Shown here in pieces: positions 11,016-22,742 of a stretch of 64,000 nucleotides of DNA (positions are counted from its first letter, which is position 1; every line of letters begins with the position of its first letter). This DNA is from Euonymus europaeus (taxonomy: Eukaryota > Streptophyta > Magnoliopsida > Celastrales > Celastraceae). The notes below the pieces were generated by a model. It worked only from the letters and a program-made list of their open reading frames with translations, had not been told where the DNA came from and made no database searches. Location: the NCBI GenBank assembly GCA_963580455.1, contig OY756961.1, forward strand, positions 18,953,001 through 19,017,000. Reading direction: 5' to 3'. The position numbers and the translations under genes are program-made.

Positions 11016-11675
11016 TAGTTACAGTAGAAACTTTCAACTCTCTCTGGTCAGTGGCATGCAATAAACAAGCTTTACTTTCTCTCTGATTAATCTTTGAATT
11101 TTGGATGATTGTAACCAAATAACTTTGTTAGGCCATGGATCAGTCTTCTAATATTTTGTTAACTATTTGAACTTGTAAGCCGTAGATAGACCTTTTATTA
11201 AGTAACTTATCTTTGACATTACATGATCTTTCATCATTAGATAAGCTACTAGGTAATGTGCAGACCCATATTATATGCTATTTTGAGTAGAAGGATTCCT
11301 TTCCTATATAGTGGAAAAGTATCATTTGAGAAATTTGTCATTGATGAACTTTCTATGTTGCTAATCTTCTAGATTACTGACCCAGTATGTATTTTCTTTC
11401 AATACTTTGCGAATCTTGAAAGATCCCTCCCAATTAGAGGACCACTTGTCCAACTCATGATCTTTAGTGCCCAATGATAGTATAACTTTCCATACCAATA
11501 GCCCTTCATGAAAGGTTTTTTCCCTCACCCTTTATTGTAGGCCCTAACAATCTTCATTTTTTGGACCAGCGTTCTGAATTGTCTTTACAAATACAATCAT
11601 GAAATGTTTATTCTTGAATTTCAGAATTGTCTTTACATGGTATATTTTTAGGACATCATCCCAACACCAAGCTCA
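11016..11675. other. No gene seen
   Basis: AT-rich, no sustained reading frame, no repeat structure beyond isolated words. The segment from 11570 contains CATGAAATGT/TGAATTTCAG-type short repeats only. Confidence 0.5.
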
Positions 11676-11849
11676 TGAGTCTAGTAATGGGTCAATGTTG
11701 TATTGGGCCAAGCCCATGAGGCTACTAGCTAAGCCCACGAGTCTAGTAATGGGTCAGTCTTATATTGAGTCAAGCTCATGAGTCATGAGTCTAGTAATGG
11801 GTTAGTCTTGTGTTGGGCCAAGCACATGAGTGACCCATTAGTGTAATCA
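11676..11849 (+). repeat. Tandem repeat with GAGTCTAGTAATGGGT units
   Basis: Phrases built from CATGAGTCTAGTAATGGGTC and TATTGGGCCAAGC recur about four times at irregular spacing of roughly 40-70 bp. The last unit runs directly into the telomere-like array, so both probably belong to one satellite-like block. Confidence 0.65.
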
Positions 11850-12545
11850 TGGTTGGGGCTAGGGTTTATGAATGATTATGGGTATATTATACTAACTCAT
11901 TAGTGTAATAAGGGTTAGCGTTAGGAATGGTTAGCGTTAGTGTTAGGGTTAAAAATGGCTAAGGTTAGTGTTAGGGTTAGGATTGGTTTAGGGTTAGGGT
12001 TGGTTATGGGTACATTATACTAACCCATTAGTATAATAATGGTTAGGTTTAGCAATAGTTAGAGTTAGTGTTAGGGTTAGGAATAGTTAGGGTTAGTGTT
12101 AGGGTAAGGAATGGTTTAGGGTTAGGGTTGGTTATGTGTACATTATACTAACCCATTAGTCCAATAATGTTTAGGGTTAGCAATGGTTAGAGTTAGGGTT
12201 AGGATTAGGAATATTTATGGGTACATTATACTAACCCATTAGTCCAATAATGTTTAGGGTTAGCAATGGTTAGAGTCAGGGTTAGGATTAGGAATATTTA
12301 TGGGTACATTATACTAACCCATTAGTCTAATAAGGGTTAGGGTTAGCAATGGTTAGAGTAAGTGTTAGGGTTAGGGTTAGAGTTAGGAATGGTTTAGGGT
12401 TAGCGTTAGGAATGGTTTAGGGTTGGTTAATGATACATTATACTAACCCATTATTCTAATAATGATTAGGTTAGGATTGGTTAATGGTATATTATACTAA
12501 ATCATTAGTCTAATAATGGTTAGAGTTAGAAAAGGGTTAGGATTT
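11850..12545 (+). repeat. Interstitial telomere-like repeat array
   Basis: Dense GGTTAG, TTAGGG and TTTAGGG words (the plant telomere unit is TTTAGGG) are interleaved with a conserved non-telomeric block, ATTATACTAACCCATTAGT plus CTAATAA. The ATTATACTAA block starts at 11886, 12014, 12142, 12225, 12308, 12437 and 12491, giving steps of 128, 128, 83, 83, 129 and 54 bp. The two 83-bp units are almost identical. The composite unit rules out a simple terminal telomere. It suggests a telomere-derived satellite amplified as a higher-order repeat. Confidence 0.85.
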
Positions 12546-13284
12546 GGGATCACTCGTGTTGGGCTAGGACCATTAATCTAGTAATGAGCCACACTTTTGT
12601 TGGGCTATTTTTAATTATATATTTATATATTTGATATATTGATTAGTCTAATAATTAAATGGGCCACTCTTAGTCTAATATAGATAATATTATTTTCAGA
12701 CTAGATTGTGGGATATTTTGCATCAAGTTCATTGAGATGTTGAATGCAGCGGGCATGCCTATAAGTTCAAGTTCACCCAGAGAGTATGAAGTTTTTAAGG
12801 AGGAAGATGATGGTTGAGATATGGAAGAAAAATTGGATCATATGATTTCTAGTTTTAAGCTCATTTTATAATATATGTAGTGAATAATAGACATGTTTGT
12901 TATGAATGGTTGTGAACATTGTTACATATTTGTTGTGAATGATTATGAACAGTGCTACATATTTATTGTGAATGATTGTGAATAGTGTAAAATTTATGTT
13001 TTGAACAAGTTATCATTTCTGTTTTGAAATGATTATCATTTGGTTATGAACAAAGACGGTTAATTAATATTATTTTTGACATGTGGCCAAATTTCATGCA
13101 CCATATTTATTTTATTAGTTTACTTATTATGTACCTGAATCACATTACAAGTTTATTTTATTAATTTTTATATTGCCAGACAAATATTCACCTACAACAA
13201 CTGGTTATAAATATTAAAATAATGTATGTATTTTTTTTAAATGTTACACAACATTCATGACTTTAAGGCATAATAGACAAGCCC
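12546..13284. other. No gene; short repeats near 12890-13005
   Basis: No coding similarity. A motif reading TTGTGAATGATTGTGAACAG recurs three times between about 12890 and 12985. The remainder is AT-rich spacer up to the truncated LTR of element G1. Confidence 0.5.
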
Positions 13285-13605
13285 CCACTCGACAATATCG
13301 GGTTTTTTAACAATTTCAAAGAATTGTTGCTGCACTTTTCGTGTAGCAACATGTATAATTAACTATTGGCCATTGGGACAAATGGCCAGCATATGGCCAT
13401 TTCATGCCCACCAAAAGTGGGTAAATATATATATTTGATTTATGTATTTTTTTTATTATTTTTTTAACTTATTTTACTCTATTTTATTAATTACCAATCC
13501 ATTCATAGTCTAATTTAATTTAATTCTAGGTATTTTCCAAACCGAAATTTACACTTTAATATTATTATTATTATTTTATGGGTATTTTTGGGTTAGAGTA
13601 TTACA
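13285..13605 (-). repeat. Truncated 3' LTR of G1
   Basis: Matches 21185-21542 in the same orientation, including GCTGCACTTTTC, ACTATTGGCCATTGGG and GGCCATTTCATGCCCAC. It ends TATTACA next to the polypurine tract. Similarity stops at about 13285, so roughly 1.5 kb or more of this LTR is missing and no target duplication can be tested. Confidence 0.75.
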
Positions 13606-13621
13606 TCTCTTCCCCCTTAAA
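13606..13621 (-). other. Polypurine tract of G1
   Basis: On the minus strand TTTAAGGGGGAAGAGA immediately precedes the LTR start TGTAATACTC, as expected for the plus-strand primer of a gypsy element. Confidence 0.75.
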
Positions 13622-15110
13622 GAAATTTCATCACCGAAATTTAAAACATACCCAGTTCCATGAACAAATGTGGATACTTCTTCTTCATTTTTGACTCAAT
13701 TTTCCAAGTGGCTTCTTCCGCCCTGTGATACATCCACATAACTTTCACAAGTGGAATTACACTCGATCTTGTGACTTTATCTTGTGAATCCAAAATCTTC
13801 ACCGGTTGAAAAGTGTAACTCCCATCTTCCTCAACTTCCAAGGTAGTCCAATCCAACACATGTGTAGAGTTTGGTTCGTACTTTCAGAGCATAGAGACAT
13901 GAAACACATCGTGTACCTTTGACAACTTTGGTGAAAGTGCCAAACGATATGTGACCGATCCGACAAGCTCTAGAATCTCAAACAGCCCCACGAACCTTGG
14001 TGACAACTTCCCATGCTTGCTATACCGCTGAATACCGCGTCTCGAACTAACCTTCACAAATAACTTATCACTAACTACAAATTCGAATGACCTTCTCCTC
14101 TAGTTAGCATATGACTTTTGTCGACTCTTGGTGGTGAGTAACCGCTTCTTGATCTCCTTAACCCATTTCTTTGCTTCCTTGACCATATTCGGCCCCGAAA
14201 CAACTTTCTCTCCCACTTTTGCTCAGTACAATGGTGACCTACAAGGCCTCCCGTAAAGTGCCTCAAATTGTGCCATACCAATACTGATCTGAAATGAATT
14301 GTTATACATAAATTCTGCCAAATATATATACCGGTCCTAGCCACTTCCAAAATCCACTGCACATGCTCTAAGCATATCTTCCAGAATTTAAATGGTCCTC
14401 TCGCTCTGCCCATCACTTTGAGGATGATAAGCTGTATGAAATCTAGCTTTGTATCCAAGGCTTCCTGTAGGCTACTTTAGAATCTACCTGTGAATCGTGA
14501 ATCCCAGTCTGACAAATAGATAATGAAGCTCTATGTGATTTCATAATCTCCTTTACATACAAATTGCTCAAAGTCTCCAAAGAATCTGTCTTGTTCATTG
14601 GTAGAAAATGTGCTGACTTGGTCAATTGATCCACAATTACACAAACCATATCGTATCTCCTCCAAGTCATTGGAAGTCCCGTCATAAACTCTATCATAAT
14701 CATCTCCCATTCCATTGCGCCATCGGTAGTGGTTGTAATAACTATTCCGGCTTCTGATGCTCTCCCTTCACTTGTTGGTAGGTTAAACACTTTGCCACAA
14801 ACCTAGCCACATTGGCCTTCATTCCTCTCCACCAAAACTTTCGCTTCAAGTCTTGATACATTTTTGTCTCGCCTGGATGCATGGCAAACCATGAATAGTG
14901 TGCCTCTTTCAAGATCTCATGATGCAACTGTTCATCATTGGGAACCACTAACCTTCCCACATATCTTACTCCATCATCACTTCCATGAACCCATCCGGAA
15001 CTCTCATTAACCAAATCAAATGTCGGATTACCGTTGTGAGCATCCATGACCTTGTGTGCCATCACCCAAACTGATTAATCGTCTCTACTCATGCATGAAT
15101 AGACTAGCTA
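13622..15110 (-). pseudogene. pol: G1 integrase with C-terminal chromodomain
   Basis: Read on the minus strand, an N-terminal HHCC zinc finger region (HEILKEAHYSWFAMHPGETK ... CLTYQQ) is followed by the core. There the first catalytic position reads MIEFMTGLP, where G3-type relatives have MDF, so the Asp is replaced by Glu. The C-terminus has LEVEEDGSYTFQPVKILD ... VMWMYHRAEEATWKIESKM, a chromodomain-like motif diagnostic of chromoviruses. The frame is broken many times between 13860 and 14800 by stops and frameshifts, so no integrase could be made. Confidence 0.8.
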
Positions 15111-16950
15111 CCCCATGCTTCCTACTCAATGCATTTGCGACTACGTTTGCTTTACCGGGATGGTATTGCAAATTGAAGTTGAAATCCTCCAAGTATTCCA
15201 TCCACTGCCTTTGCCGTAAGTTTAGCTCCCTCTGAGTAAATAGATACTTGAGACTCTTGTGATCCGAGAAGACTTCAAACCACTTTCGGTAGAGATAGTA
15301 TCGTCATTGCTTCAATCGCTGCAAGTTCCAAATTGTGTACTGGATAGTTCCTTTCATGTTTTTTAACAACCTTGAAGCATACCCTATAACCCTTTCTCGC
15401 TGCATTAGCACACACCCCAATCCAACTCTAGATGCATCGTAATACACCTGATCACCCACATCTCTTTCTATAACCACTAACACTGGGGTTGTTGTCAACC
15501 TTTTCTTCAAATCTTCAAATGTTTGTCTCACACTTGTCTATCCATACAAATGGTGTACCCTTCTTTGTTAACTGAGTCATAGGTGCAGCCACTCTCAAAA
15601 AGTCCTGAATAAACCTTGGGTAATAGCCTGCCAACCATAAGAAACTTCTTATCTCTGTCATATTCTTGGGCCTCGCCCAATTCAAAACCGATTCAACCTC
15701 TGAGTAGTCAACTTCTATGCCCTCCTGAGTGATGACATGACCCAGAAATTTCACTTTCGTGGCCCAAAACTCACACTTTCTCAGTTAAGCATACAATTGA
15801 TTTTCCCTCAATGTCTACAAACCACCCTCAAGTGTTCTTCATGCTCCTCTTCTGTGATAGATTAGATCAAGATATCATCTATGAATACCACCAAAAATTT
15901 ATCTAGAAAAGGCCTAAGAACCCGTTGCATCAAATTCGTAAATATCGTTAGGGTATTTGTCAATCCAAATGACATTACCAAGAACTCAGAATGCCTATAC
16001 CGAGTCCTGAACGTTATCTTCTGAATGTCCTCATCCTTAATCCATAGTTGATTATACCCCGATCTCAAGTCAATCTTGGAGAAGTGCCTAGCACCTATCA
16101 ATTGGTCATATAGATCATTGATCCTAGGCAAAGAATACTTGTTCTTCACAGTCACCTAGTTTAGTTGACTATAATCAATACACATCCTTAACGAGTCTTC
16201 TTTATTCTTCACAAATAATATCGGTTCTCCCCACGGAGATACACTCGGCCTAATAAATCTAAAATCTTGCCACTCTTCTAGTTGTGTCATCAATTCTTTC
16301 AACTGTACATGAGCCATTTGATAAGGCGGAATCGATATCGGTTTCACGTTCGGATATAGCTCTATAGCAAAGTCAATCTCCCTCTTCGGTGGTAATCTGG
16401 ACAATTCCACTGGAAATACATCTATGAATTCCTCCACTACCCGAATCAGCGTAGCAAAGTCACCCTTAGGTGCTGAAGTTGTCAAGCTTGCAATCCCACA
16501 ATCTTGGTACAAAGGATTATCCAAGAAGTGTGGACAACGAATCCCTTTCGATCCCTTCAACACAATCACTCCTCCCTCGAGTACTCTAAGTGTAATTTTC
16601 CTCTTCCAAAAGTCTACCAAACCGTGGTGCTTTGTCAACCAATCTACTCCAAGGATTACATCAAAATTCTTGAAGTCCATCACATAAAAGTCGGCCTTAA
16701 GAGGTATCTCTCCAAAGCGACATTCACATCCACAAACTTCCCCCTCTAAAGAAGTGAAATACCCAAATAGCAAAGACACCGTGAATGTACGCCTTATCAG
16801 AAAAATTTCCAACCCAAGTGAATGTGCCAAAAAGCTAGTAATGAATGAGGATGTAGCCCTCGAGTCAAACAATATCCTTGCCCAACAATTTGAAATAAGA
16901 AATGTACCTCCAATGAAGTTAGGATGCTCTGGTGCCTCCTAGTGTCCCAA
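15111..16950 (-). pseudogene. pol: G1 protease, reverse transcriptase and RNase H
   Basis: The protease segment reads FDSRATSSFI; the catalytic DSG triad has become DSR. RT follows with [10 protein letters not shown] and the active-site box VVFIDDILI near 15870. A K-to-stop change (TAG at 16156-16158) splits the RT just before [14 protein letters not shown]. The RNase H part (YYDASRVGLGCVLMQ) lies at 15310-15530. Several further stops and indels follow. Order and wording match G3, which is the better copy of the family. Confidence 0.85.
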
Positions 16951-17524
16951 AGGAAATGCTTGTGTTTGAACCAGAGCCGGCTACTGCTACTAAATTTGCT
17001 ACTGTGGTCTACCACCTTGACCTCTCCCTCCTGTTGAAACTGTAGAAGGCAGAGTTGGAACTAGTGTCGAAGGTGGTAATCCCGATGCCTGAGACTGTGT
17101 CTACTGTGTAGTACCACCATCCCGTGGAACTTCTTTCCTCTTGTGTCCTATTAGATTGCGCCCAAAACACTTCGGACCCGTAGCCTTGCACTCACTCTTC
17201 TTATGCCCCTCCTTGCCACATCGATAGCATATGATCTTGCCACCCTGTGGCCTAAACCCTTTGCCTCGGTCCCCCTTCTGAGTGTGGGAGTCCGTCTTCT
17301 GCTTCTTTTGACTACCTCCACCTGTGGATGGAGAGGTCCGACCCTTCTATGCTTCCCAATACTGTCGAGAGTTTCTCTTCTTCTATTCAAAGTTCAATGT
17401 CATATTCACCGTCTCAGCATAGGTTTGAACTCTAATAGCAAGCACCATCTCACCCAGATTCGGAATCAACCCATCACAATACCTTTCTGTCTTGCTCCCC
17501 TCATCTGGAGCAAACGTCCTACCA
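16951..17524 (-). pseudogene. gag: G1 gag C-terminal part with zinc knuckle
   Basis: On the minus strand a CCHC knuckle (CYRCGKEGHKKSEC) is encoded near 17190-17240, preceded by a basic, Gly/Arg-rich linker. The frame is disrupted. Gag is cut at 17524 by the CACTA element and resumes in two pieces: 19111-19124 and 19858 to about 19955 (ADQAKQYLEFVQTKDMTVSR, the conserved gag helix). Gag upstream of that is deleted. Confidence 0.75.
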
Positions 17525-19110
17525 CACTACAAGAGTTCCACAATTTACCGACAAATTTTTTCACCAATAATTAATGAAAATTCTTTGTCTGTAAAAAATA
17601 AAAAAATAAAAATTTGTCAAAAAAATTTTAAAAAAATAAAAAAATGTTGAAGACTTTTCATGGCCTGCTAATCTACTATAAGCATTTTGGTTCCTCTCCC
17701 TTCTCATTTCATAAAATATAGCTATATTTTCAGGCTTCATCAATCACACTGGGGCAAACACAATTGCAATTGCACCTGCAAGGAGCTGGTCCAAGCAATT
17801 CCTATACAACATATATCCTAACTTGAACTCCTAAGAAAAAGAATTTACTCACTGCAGCAGAATCAACAACAAAAATTCTTGAAATAAGTTGGCAACACTC
17901 TTCAAATATTTGAATACCGTCTGGTACTGGATACTGAGAATTCTGAATTCTCTAGCACAAAAACAACAAAAGAACATTGTTCAAAGAATTTGTAGGTAAA
18001 TAAATGGAAACAATAGATAGTCAGATAGCATTCTTAAACTACCATGTTCATGTGAGCCATGTATCATTACCTTGCCATCATATATTCTTGAGACTTGTCC
18101 CGATAATACTTATGGAGCAATGTATGAAGGAGTTACCATGTTGGATTTTGGTTGTGAATGAAGCAATGAAGACAAAGAAAACAACTATAATCAAAAAGCG
18201 AATGATAATAAAAAATGACTAGATAGTGAATGACTATAAGTGCAATGATGAAAATAAATCAAATTAATTTTTTTTGTAGACCAAAACATACAAGAAACAA
18301 ATTAATGGACACCAAACTTGCAGATGTACCAAGTTATGTAACAAATTAACCATTATACATATGTAACAATCTCCACTTGTTCAAAAATAAAAATAAAACT
18401 CAATATTTCAACAGCACCAAAGACATGAGTAATAGCATTGAAATCTTATAAATTATCCTATAGATGTTATACATATTAAAAAAATTCAGTAGTCTCATCT
18501 ATTGGCCAATGAAGTTATTGAAACCTAGCCACCATACATCCAGTAAAGCAAATGAAGCAAGTCATATGAACTATGAAGACAATATTTGATTGAATTATTT
18601 CTGTGCATAACTGTGTACCTACAACATGACCTAAAAAAACCATTTAGTAATGGTCAGTGCAGTTCTTGCATTACATAATCCAAGTTTTCCTCACTGAGCC
18701 AATAAACAACAAAGGAAAAGAAAAGCTTGCTGAAAATTTGAACTGAAAACATTCCTTACTAGCCTTTTCTATTTGAATCTTATAATAAAAATTTCAGATG
18801 CTGTCATTCTATAAGATTGAAAAGAATCTTTTCAAATGTGCACAAAGATTGACAATGATGGTCAATGGGTCATTGTGATAAGCACAAATACTAACCATTT
18901 AACTTCACATGATGAATCAAAAGTCATTAACTAAAGAAACACAAGGACCAAAAGGTTCATTAACTAAAGAAACACAAGGACCAAAAGGTTCCGTTGGTAA
19001 TTATTCCGTTGAGAAAATCCAAAAAATGAAGTTCGTCGGTAATCCATTAGTATGTCGTCGAAAATACCGACGAAAAGGTTACGTTGGTAATATCCGTTTT
19101 TCTTGTAGTA
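17525..19110. mobile_element. Non-autonomous CACTA transposon (1586 bp)
   Basis: The left end is CACTACAAGAGTTCC and the right end is CGTTTTTCTTGTAGTA, the CACTACAAG inverted termini typical of plant CACTA elements (last base G changed to A). Both sides carry the 3-bp duplication CCA (17522-17524, 19111-19113). The right end has subterminal repeats of the form CGT(T/C)GGTAAT near 18990, 19035 and 19080, and a local duplication at 18926-18990. No transposase is encoded. Gag sequence of G1 on the two sides joins up when the element is removed. Confidence 0.85.
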
Positions 19111-19124
19111 CCATACTTGTATAA

Positions 19125-19857
19125 GACCATCCACACCAATAGTTGTAAACATACACTGGAGCTGGAATTTACAGTGAACGTTTTGTCTTTTAGTCAAAAA
19201 ATGGCTCACATAAGTTACTTGATTTCATACTGAATTTTGATGTTGTGCTACAGGGCTGCGGGACATCATGCGTACGACTGTTCATGCGCCATTCATTATT
19301 TTTTATTAAAAAAATCATTGTCTCTCTCTTTACTCTTCCAGCACCATTGTCTCTCTAATTATTGAAGATTTTGATTTAATGGATTCAATTTGCTCATATT
19401 AAATCACTAATTTTATATTCATATATTAATATTTTTTGCATATAATATTTATTATATTTGATTAATCCATTTTCAGAAATAATAAAATGATTAATTGTCC
19501 ACATACTCAATAACCACCTTTTCAACCACAAAATCCAACAACTCCATTTGTAGCCACACAAATTAGCTATCAAATAAATTATTTATTAATATCAACTACC
19601 AAACAAAAAAAAATATTAATATTTATATGATGTTATGATTATTAAAATGGTAAGGTTTGATCTTGATAACAATAGTAAAATAGATTGAGTTTAATTAAAT
19701 AAAAGGTTATTGTATAAATGAATATTTAAATGATTTAGAGTATTGATTTGGAGTGACTGATGTGCGTTGTTGCTGTTTCAAAAACTTTAAATTGGTGAAA
19801 ATGTGTATTTTTACTGGAGTTTAGAGAATCTGTTAAGAGATGCTGTTGTGGATGATC
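19125..19857. mobile_element. Tourist-like (PIF/Harbinger) MITE, 733 bp
   Basis: Termini GACCATCCACACCA and, inverted, GATCATCCACAACA match at 12 of 14 positions. They are flanked by the 3-bp duplication TAA (19122-19124, 19858-19860), as expected for PIF/Harbinger-type insertions. It contains no coding region and is AT-rich. Gag of G1 is continuous across it (..TACTTGTATAA | CTCTTCATACC..), which confirms that it is an insertion. Confidence 0.8.
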
Positions 19858-19955
19858 TAACTCTTCATACCTCTTGGTGTACCGTGACACTGTCATGTCT
19901 TTTGTTTGTACAAACTCCAAATACTGTTTGGCCTGATCGGCTTGGAAAGTCTGCA
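19858..19955 (-). pseudogene. gag: G1 gag helix fragment
   Basis: The minus strand encodes AKQYLEFVQTKDMTVSRYTK, aligning with AKQFLDLLLISEMTVSQYTK in the gag of G3 (about 52980). The fragment ends at about 19955, where the sequence changes abruptly to LTR (AAAGAAAAGAAAATAAACGG). Everything between gag codons and LTR interior has been lost. Confidence 0.75.
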
Positions 19956-21542
19956 GAAAGAAAAGAAAATAAACGGTGAGCAATGGTTCAATAGGGACAA
20001 AGAGGATAACGAAATATAATAGTTGAAAGAAAAGATAAGTCAATGCAGCAACATGCCAAAGACTATGAACCACCATATCAAACACTCATCAACTTGTGGT
20101 CTGATTTCCTCCCCGTGAGTCCCGATGGGATGATGCCTCAGCATCCATCCCCACATATTGCTATCGGTGAACACTGCCACCATACGACTCAATAAGGAAA
20201 GCATGACCAATTACAAGACACCATCATTGTCCACACTAACTCGGGTTCCTTAAACCAATCCCTTGAAATCTTAGTATGTTGCCTCATATATATGGGAGTC
20301 ATCCGATTGCAACCAAGTCGGGGTTCCACAACCCTCCTCCCATATGACGTTCACACAACCTACGGAAGTCATGAATCCATACCTCGCACTTTTATGTGGC
20401 TCTAATGCAAAAATGTCATGCCATGGATTTAATATAGATATAAAAAAATCCTAGATATATATATATATATAACTACTTATGATGCATGAACAAAAACCAT
20501 GCATGTTTGATATAAGACCAAGCAATCAATCAGGAATGGAATCTAACATTTTATGAAATATGAGATTATTCCTAGGTTCGTTCTTTCTTATGGAGCAAAT
20601 AAGGAAAGAACACAAATAAAAATACCAATAAAGATTAGATAACACATTTTAAATAACAAGATATAAATGAAAATATTGGGCTAGAATCCCTTATCTCAAA
20701 TCCGCGTAAATTCACAAAATTGGAAAATTTTCAATTCTAGGGTTTGAATTCCCAAACTTAACATATGATAAATTTACAATCCATTCCACAATCAATATTT
20801 CTCTAATAATTTTTACAAATGTGAATTAAGCCATAAAATTAAAGAATTCTACCTATCTCTCTTTCTAGAATTTGCACCAAAATCTTGAGATTTCCTCCAA
20901 CAAGCTTTCGATTCCAAAACGATCAAACGACCTAAATATAGATCCACAATCATGTAGAAAATCATCTTCCTAAAGCCTCTAAGTCAATATATGGAAGTTT
21001 TACACAAATCTAACTCAAAAACCTAACTTGAAAAACTCTAGAAATTATCTCCAAAATCACAATTTGTTCCTTGAGTCTTCCTTGATTGTTGATATGCAAC
21101 ACAAATCCACCAAAACTCAAGCTTTAGTCTTGCCAAAATCACTAGTACTCTATTTCTCCTTCCCTCTTTCTTTCTCTACCACTCAACACTGTCGGGTTTC
21201 TTAACAATTTCAAAGAAATGTTGCTGCACTTTTCATGCAGCAACATGTGCATTTAATTTTTTTTTAATAACTATTGGCCATTGGGCCAAATGGCCAACAT
21301 ATGGCCATTTCATGCCCACTTTTGGGGGCTCACATGCCCACCGAAATTGGGTAAATATATATATTTGATTTATGTATTTTAATTTTTTTAAAAACTTACT
21401 TAATTCTATTTTATTAATTACCAATCCATTCATAGTCTAATTTAATTTAATTTTAGGTATTTTCCGAACCAAAATTTACACTTTAATGTTATTATTATTA
21501 TTATTATTATTTTCTTTGGTATTTTTGAGTCAGGGTATTATA
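19956..21542 (-). repeat. Partial 5' LTR of G1
   Basis: The body resembles the LTRs of G3 and of the two related solo LTRs: a GTGAGCAA ... TTCAATAGG stem-loop block at 19977-19990, a GGTGAACACTGCCACCAT block near 20165, an AT-microsatellite near 20455, and a TCTTATGGAGCAAATAAGG block near 20590. It ends TATTATA (CA end decayed) at 21542. The first several hundred bases are deleted. Confidence 0.75.
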
Positions 21543-22260
21543 TTATTGCTTGCTTCGACCTGACCGTTAGCATAAGGATAATAAGAAGTTGAGTTAATCA
21601 ACTTGATTTTGAAATATTCAACAAACATTATAAACTCGTCTTTGGTAAATATTATGCTTTGGTAATTCGTAATGGATTCTGGAGTTCTAAAAAGATATAT
21701 AAAGTATTCATTTACAAACTCCACCATATCATTTTGTTCCACCTTCTTCTTTGGAGTAGCCTTTACCATTTCATGAAATAGTATGTTGCAACTAGGAGGA
21801 AATCGTGATTTTTAGAAGAAGCTGGGTGGATCTTACCAATTAGGTTAATGACCCAACTTTGAAATGACCACTACATTTTAATTCCTACTAACTGGGCTCT
21901 ACATAATCCTTTATGCACTTTTCTTAATATTTCCATGCTATCTATGAAATTTAGACATTCTAAGAGTTGACCATCATACCTTTTCTTTTATAACATTTAC
22001 CTTTGACTAACATGTAGTTCTAAGCTTGCATTCTAACTATTCTAGGTGTTTTCAGATTTAGATTCTTCAAATACACCACAATTGGCTGCCTCCAATTAGT
22101 TGTCGGATTATCAATGTTCAACACCCCTATTGGCATTCCTCTATTTGATTGTTGGATGTAGGCTCTTCTCCACTAAAATGATCTTATAGCTAAGGTTTAA
22201 TGACGTCTACAATCCAAATGTGGTTTGGGCCAATTCATTTAATTCCCAATTCTCTTCTCG
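21543..22260 (-). pseudogene. pol: G0 integrase core remnant
   Basis: The minus strand encodes HDFLLVATYYFMKW near 21800 and then TPESITNYQSIIFTKDEFIM and YYPYANGQVEASN at 21545-21690. These are the regions around the second and third acidic residues of a gypsy integrase (the Glu of GQVEASN is kept, while the 'TDQG' Asp reads N). Stops and frame changes abound. Sequence ends exactly at the G1 LTR. Confidence 0.7.
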
Positions 22261-22369
22261 TGGCTAATGATTGCGAGTGACCTCCTCGAATTTAGCCAAT
22301 AGTTGGACGGCTGCAACATAGTATGTTGCTAAAGCCAGACTGTTGCATTTATACTCCCTAGTTAGTTGT

Positions 22370-22650
22370 TTTACCACTAGTTTTAAATCCCAAACATATA
22401 TATATCTTTTGCACCAAGATCTTTCAAGAGCTCTAGGCCAATCAAGAGAGCCTTGTACTCTACTTGATTGTTAGTGCAGTCAAAATCAAGATTTAAACAT
22501 AAGGTGGATTTTGTATCTCTAGGTGATTCAATCACTATTTCTGCTCTAGCAACGGTATCGATGCTTAATCCATCAAACTTCAACACCCAAGGACTTTGAT
22601 TTGCATAGCATATGGATAGGACCTCCACCTTTCCAGTCTTTGATTCTAAT
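22370..22650 (-). pseudogene. pol: G0 additional (archaeal-type) RNase H
   Basis: An 81-codon frame reads WVLKFDGLSIDTVARAEIVI ... NNQVEYKALLIGLELLKDLG. The Asp of KFDG and the Glu of VEYKALL are at catalytic positions of the extra RNase H carried by Tat elements. The better copy at 44225-44560 shows the same pattern. Confidence 0.75.
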
Positions 22651-22742
22651 GATTGGCGGTTTGCCAGAAAGTTTATTTGTGGTTGTCCTTTGCATACGTT
22701 TTACGGCCTCTATATTAGAGTAAATTCTATCAAGGTCAATGA

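Larger units (their letters stand above)
13285..21542 (-). mobile_element. Decayed Ty3/gypsy chromovirus (Tekay-like), 'G1'
   Basis: On the minus strand the order is partial 5' LTR (right), gag fragments, protease, RT, RNase H, integrase with C-terminal chromodomain, polypurine tract, then truncated 3' LTR (left). The last 320 bp of the two LTRs match (cgggttt...ttaacaatttcaaag through the TATTA end). It is the same family as G3 (37668-55751) but far more decayed. It has been invaded by a CACTA element and a MITE and has lost the 5' end of gag, the leader and the start of its 5' LTR. It lies against Tat-relic integrase at 21543, so it probably inserted into that older element. Confidence 0.85.

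Noticed and set aside
11850..12545. True chromosome end or telomere fusion
   Set aside because: The telomere-like words are separated by a conserved non-telomeric block, there is no long uninterrupted TTTAGGG run, and ordinary transposon DNA lies on both sides.
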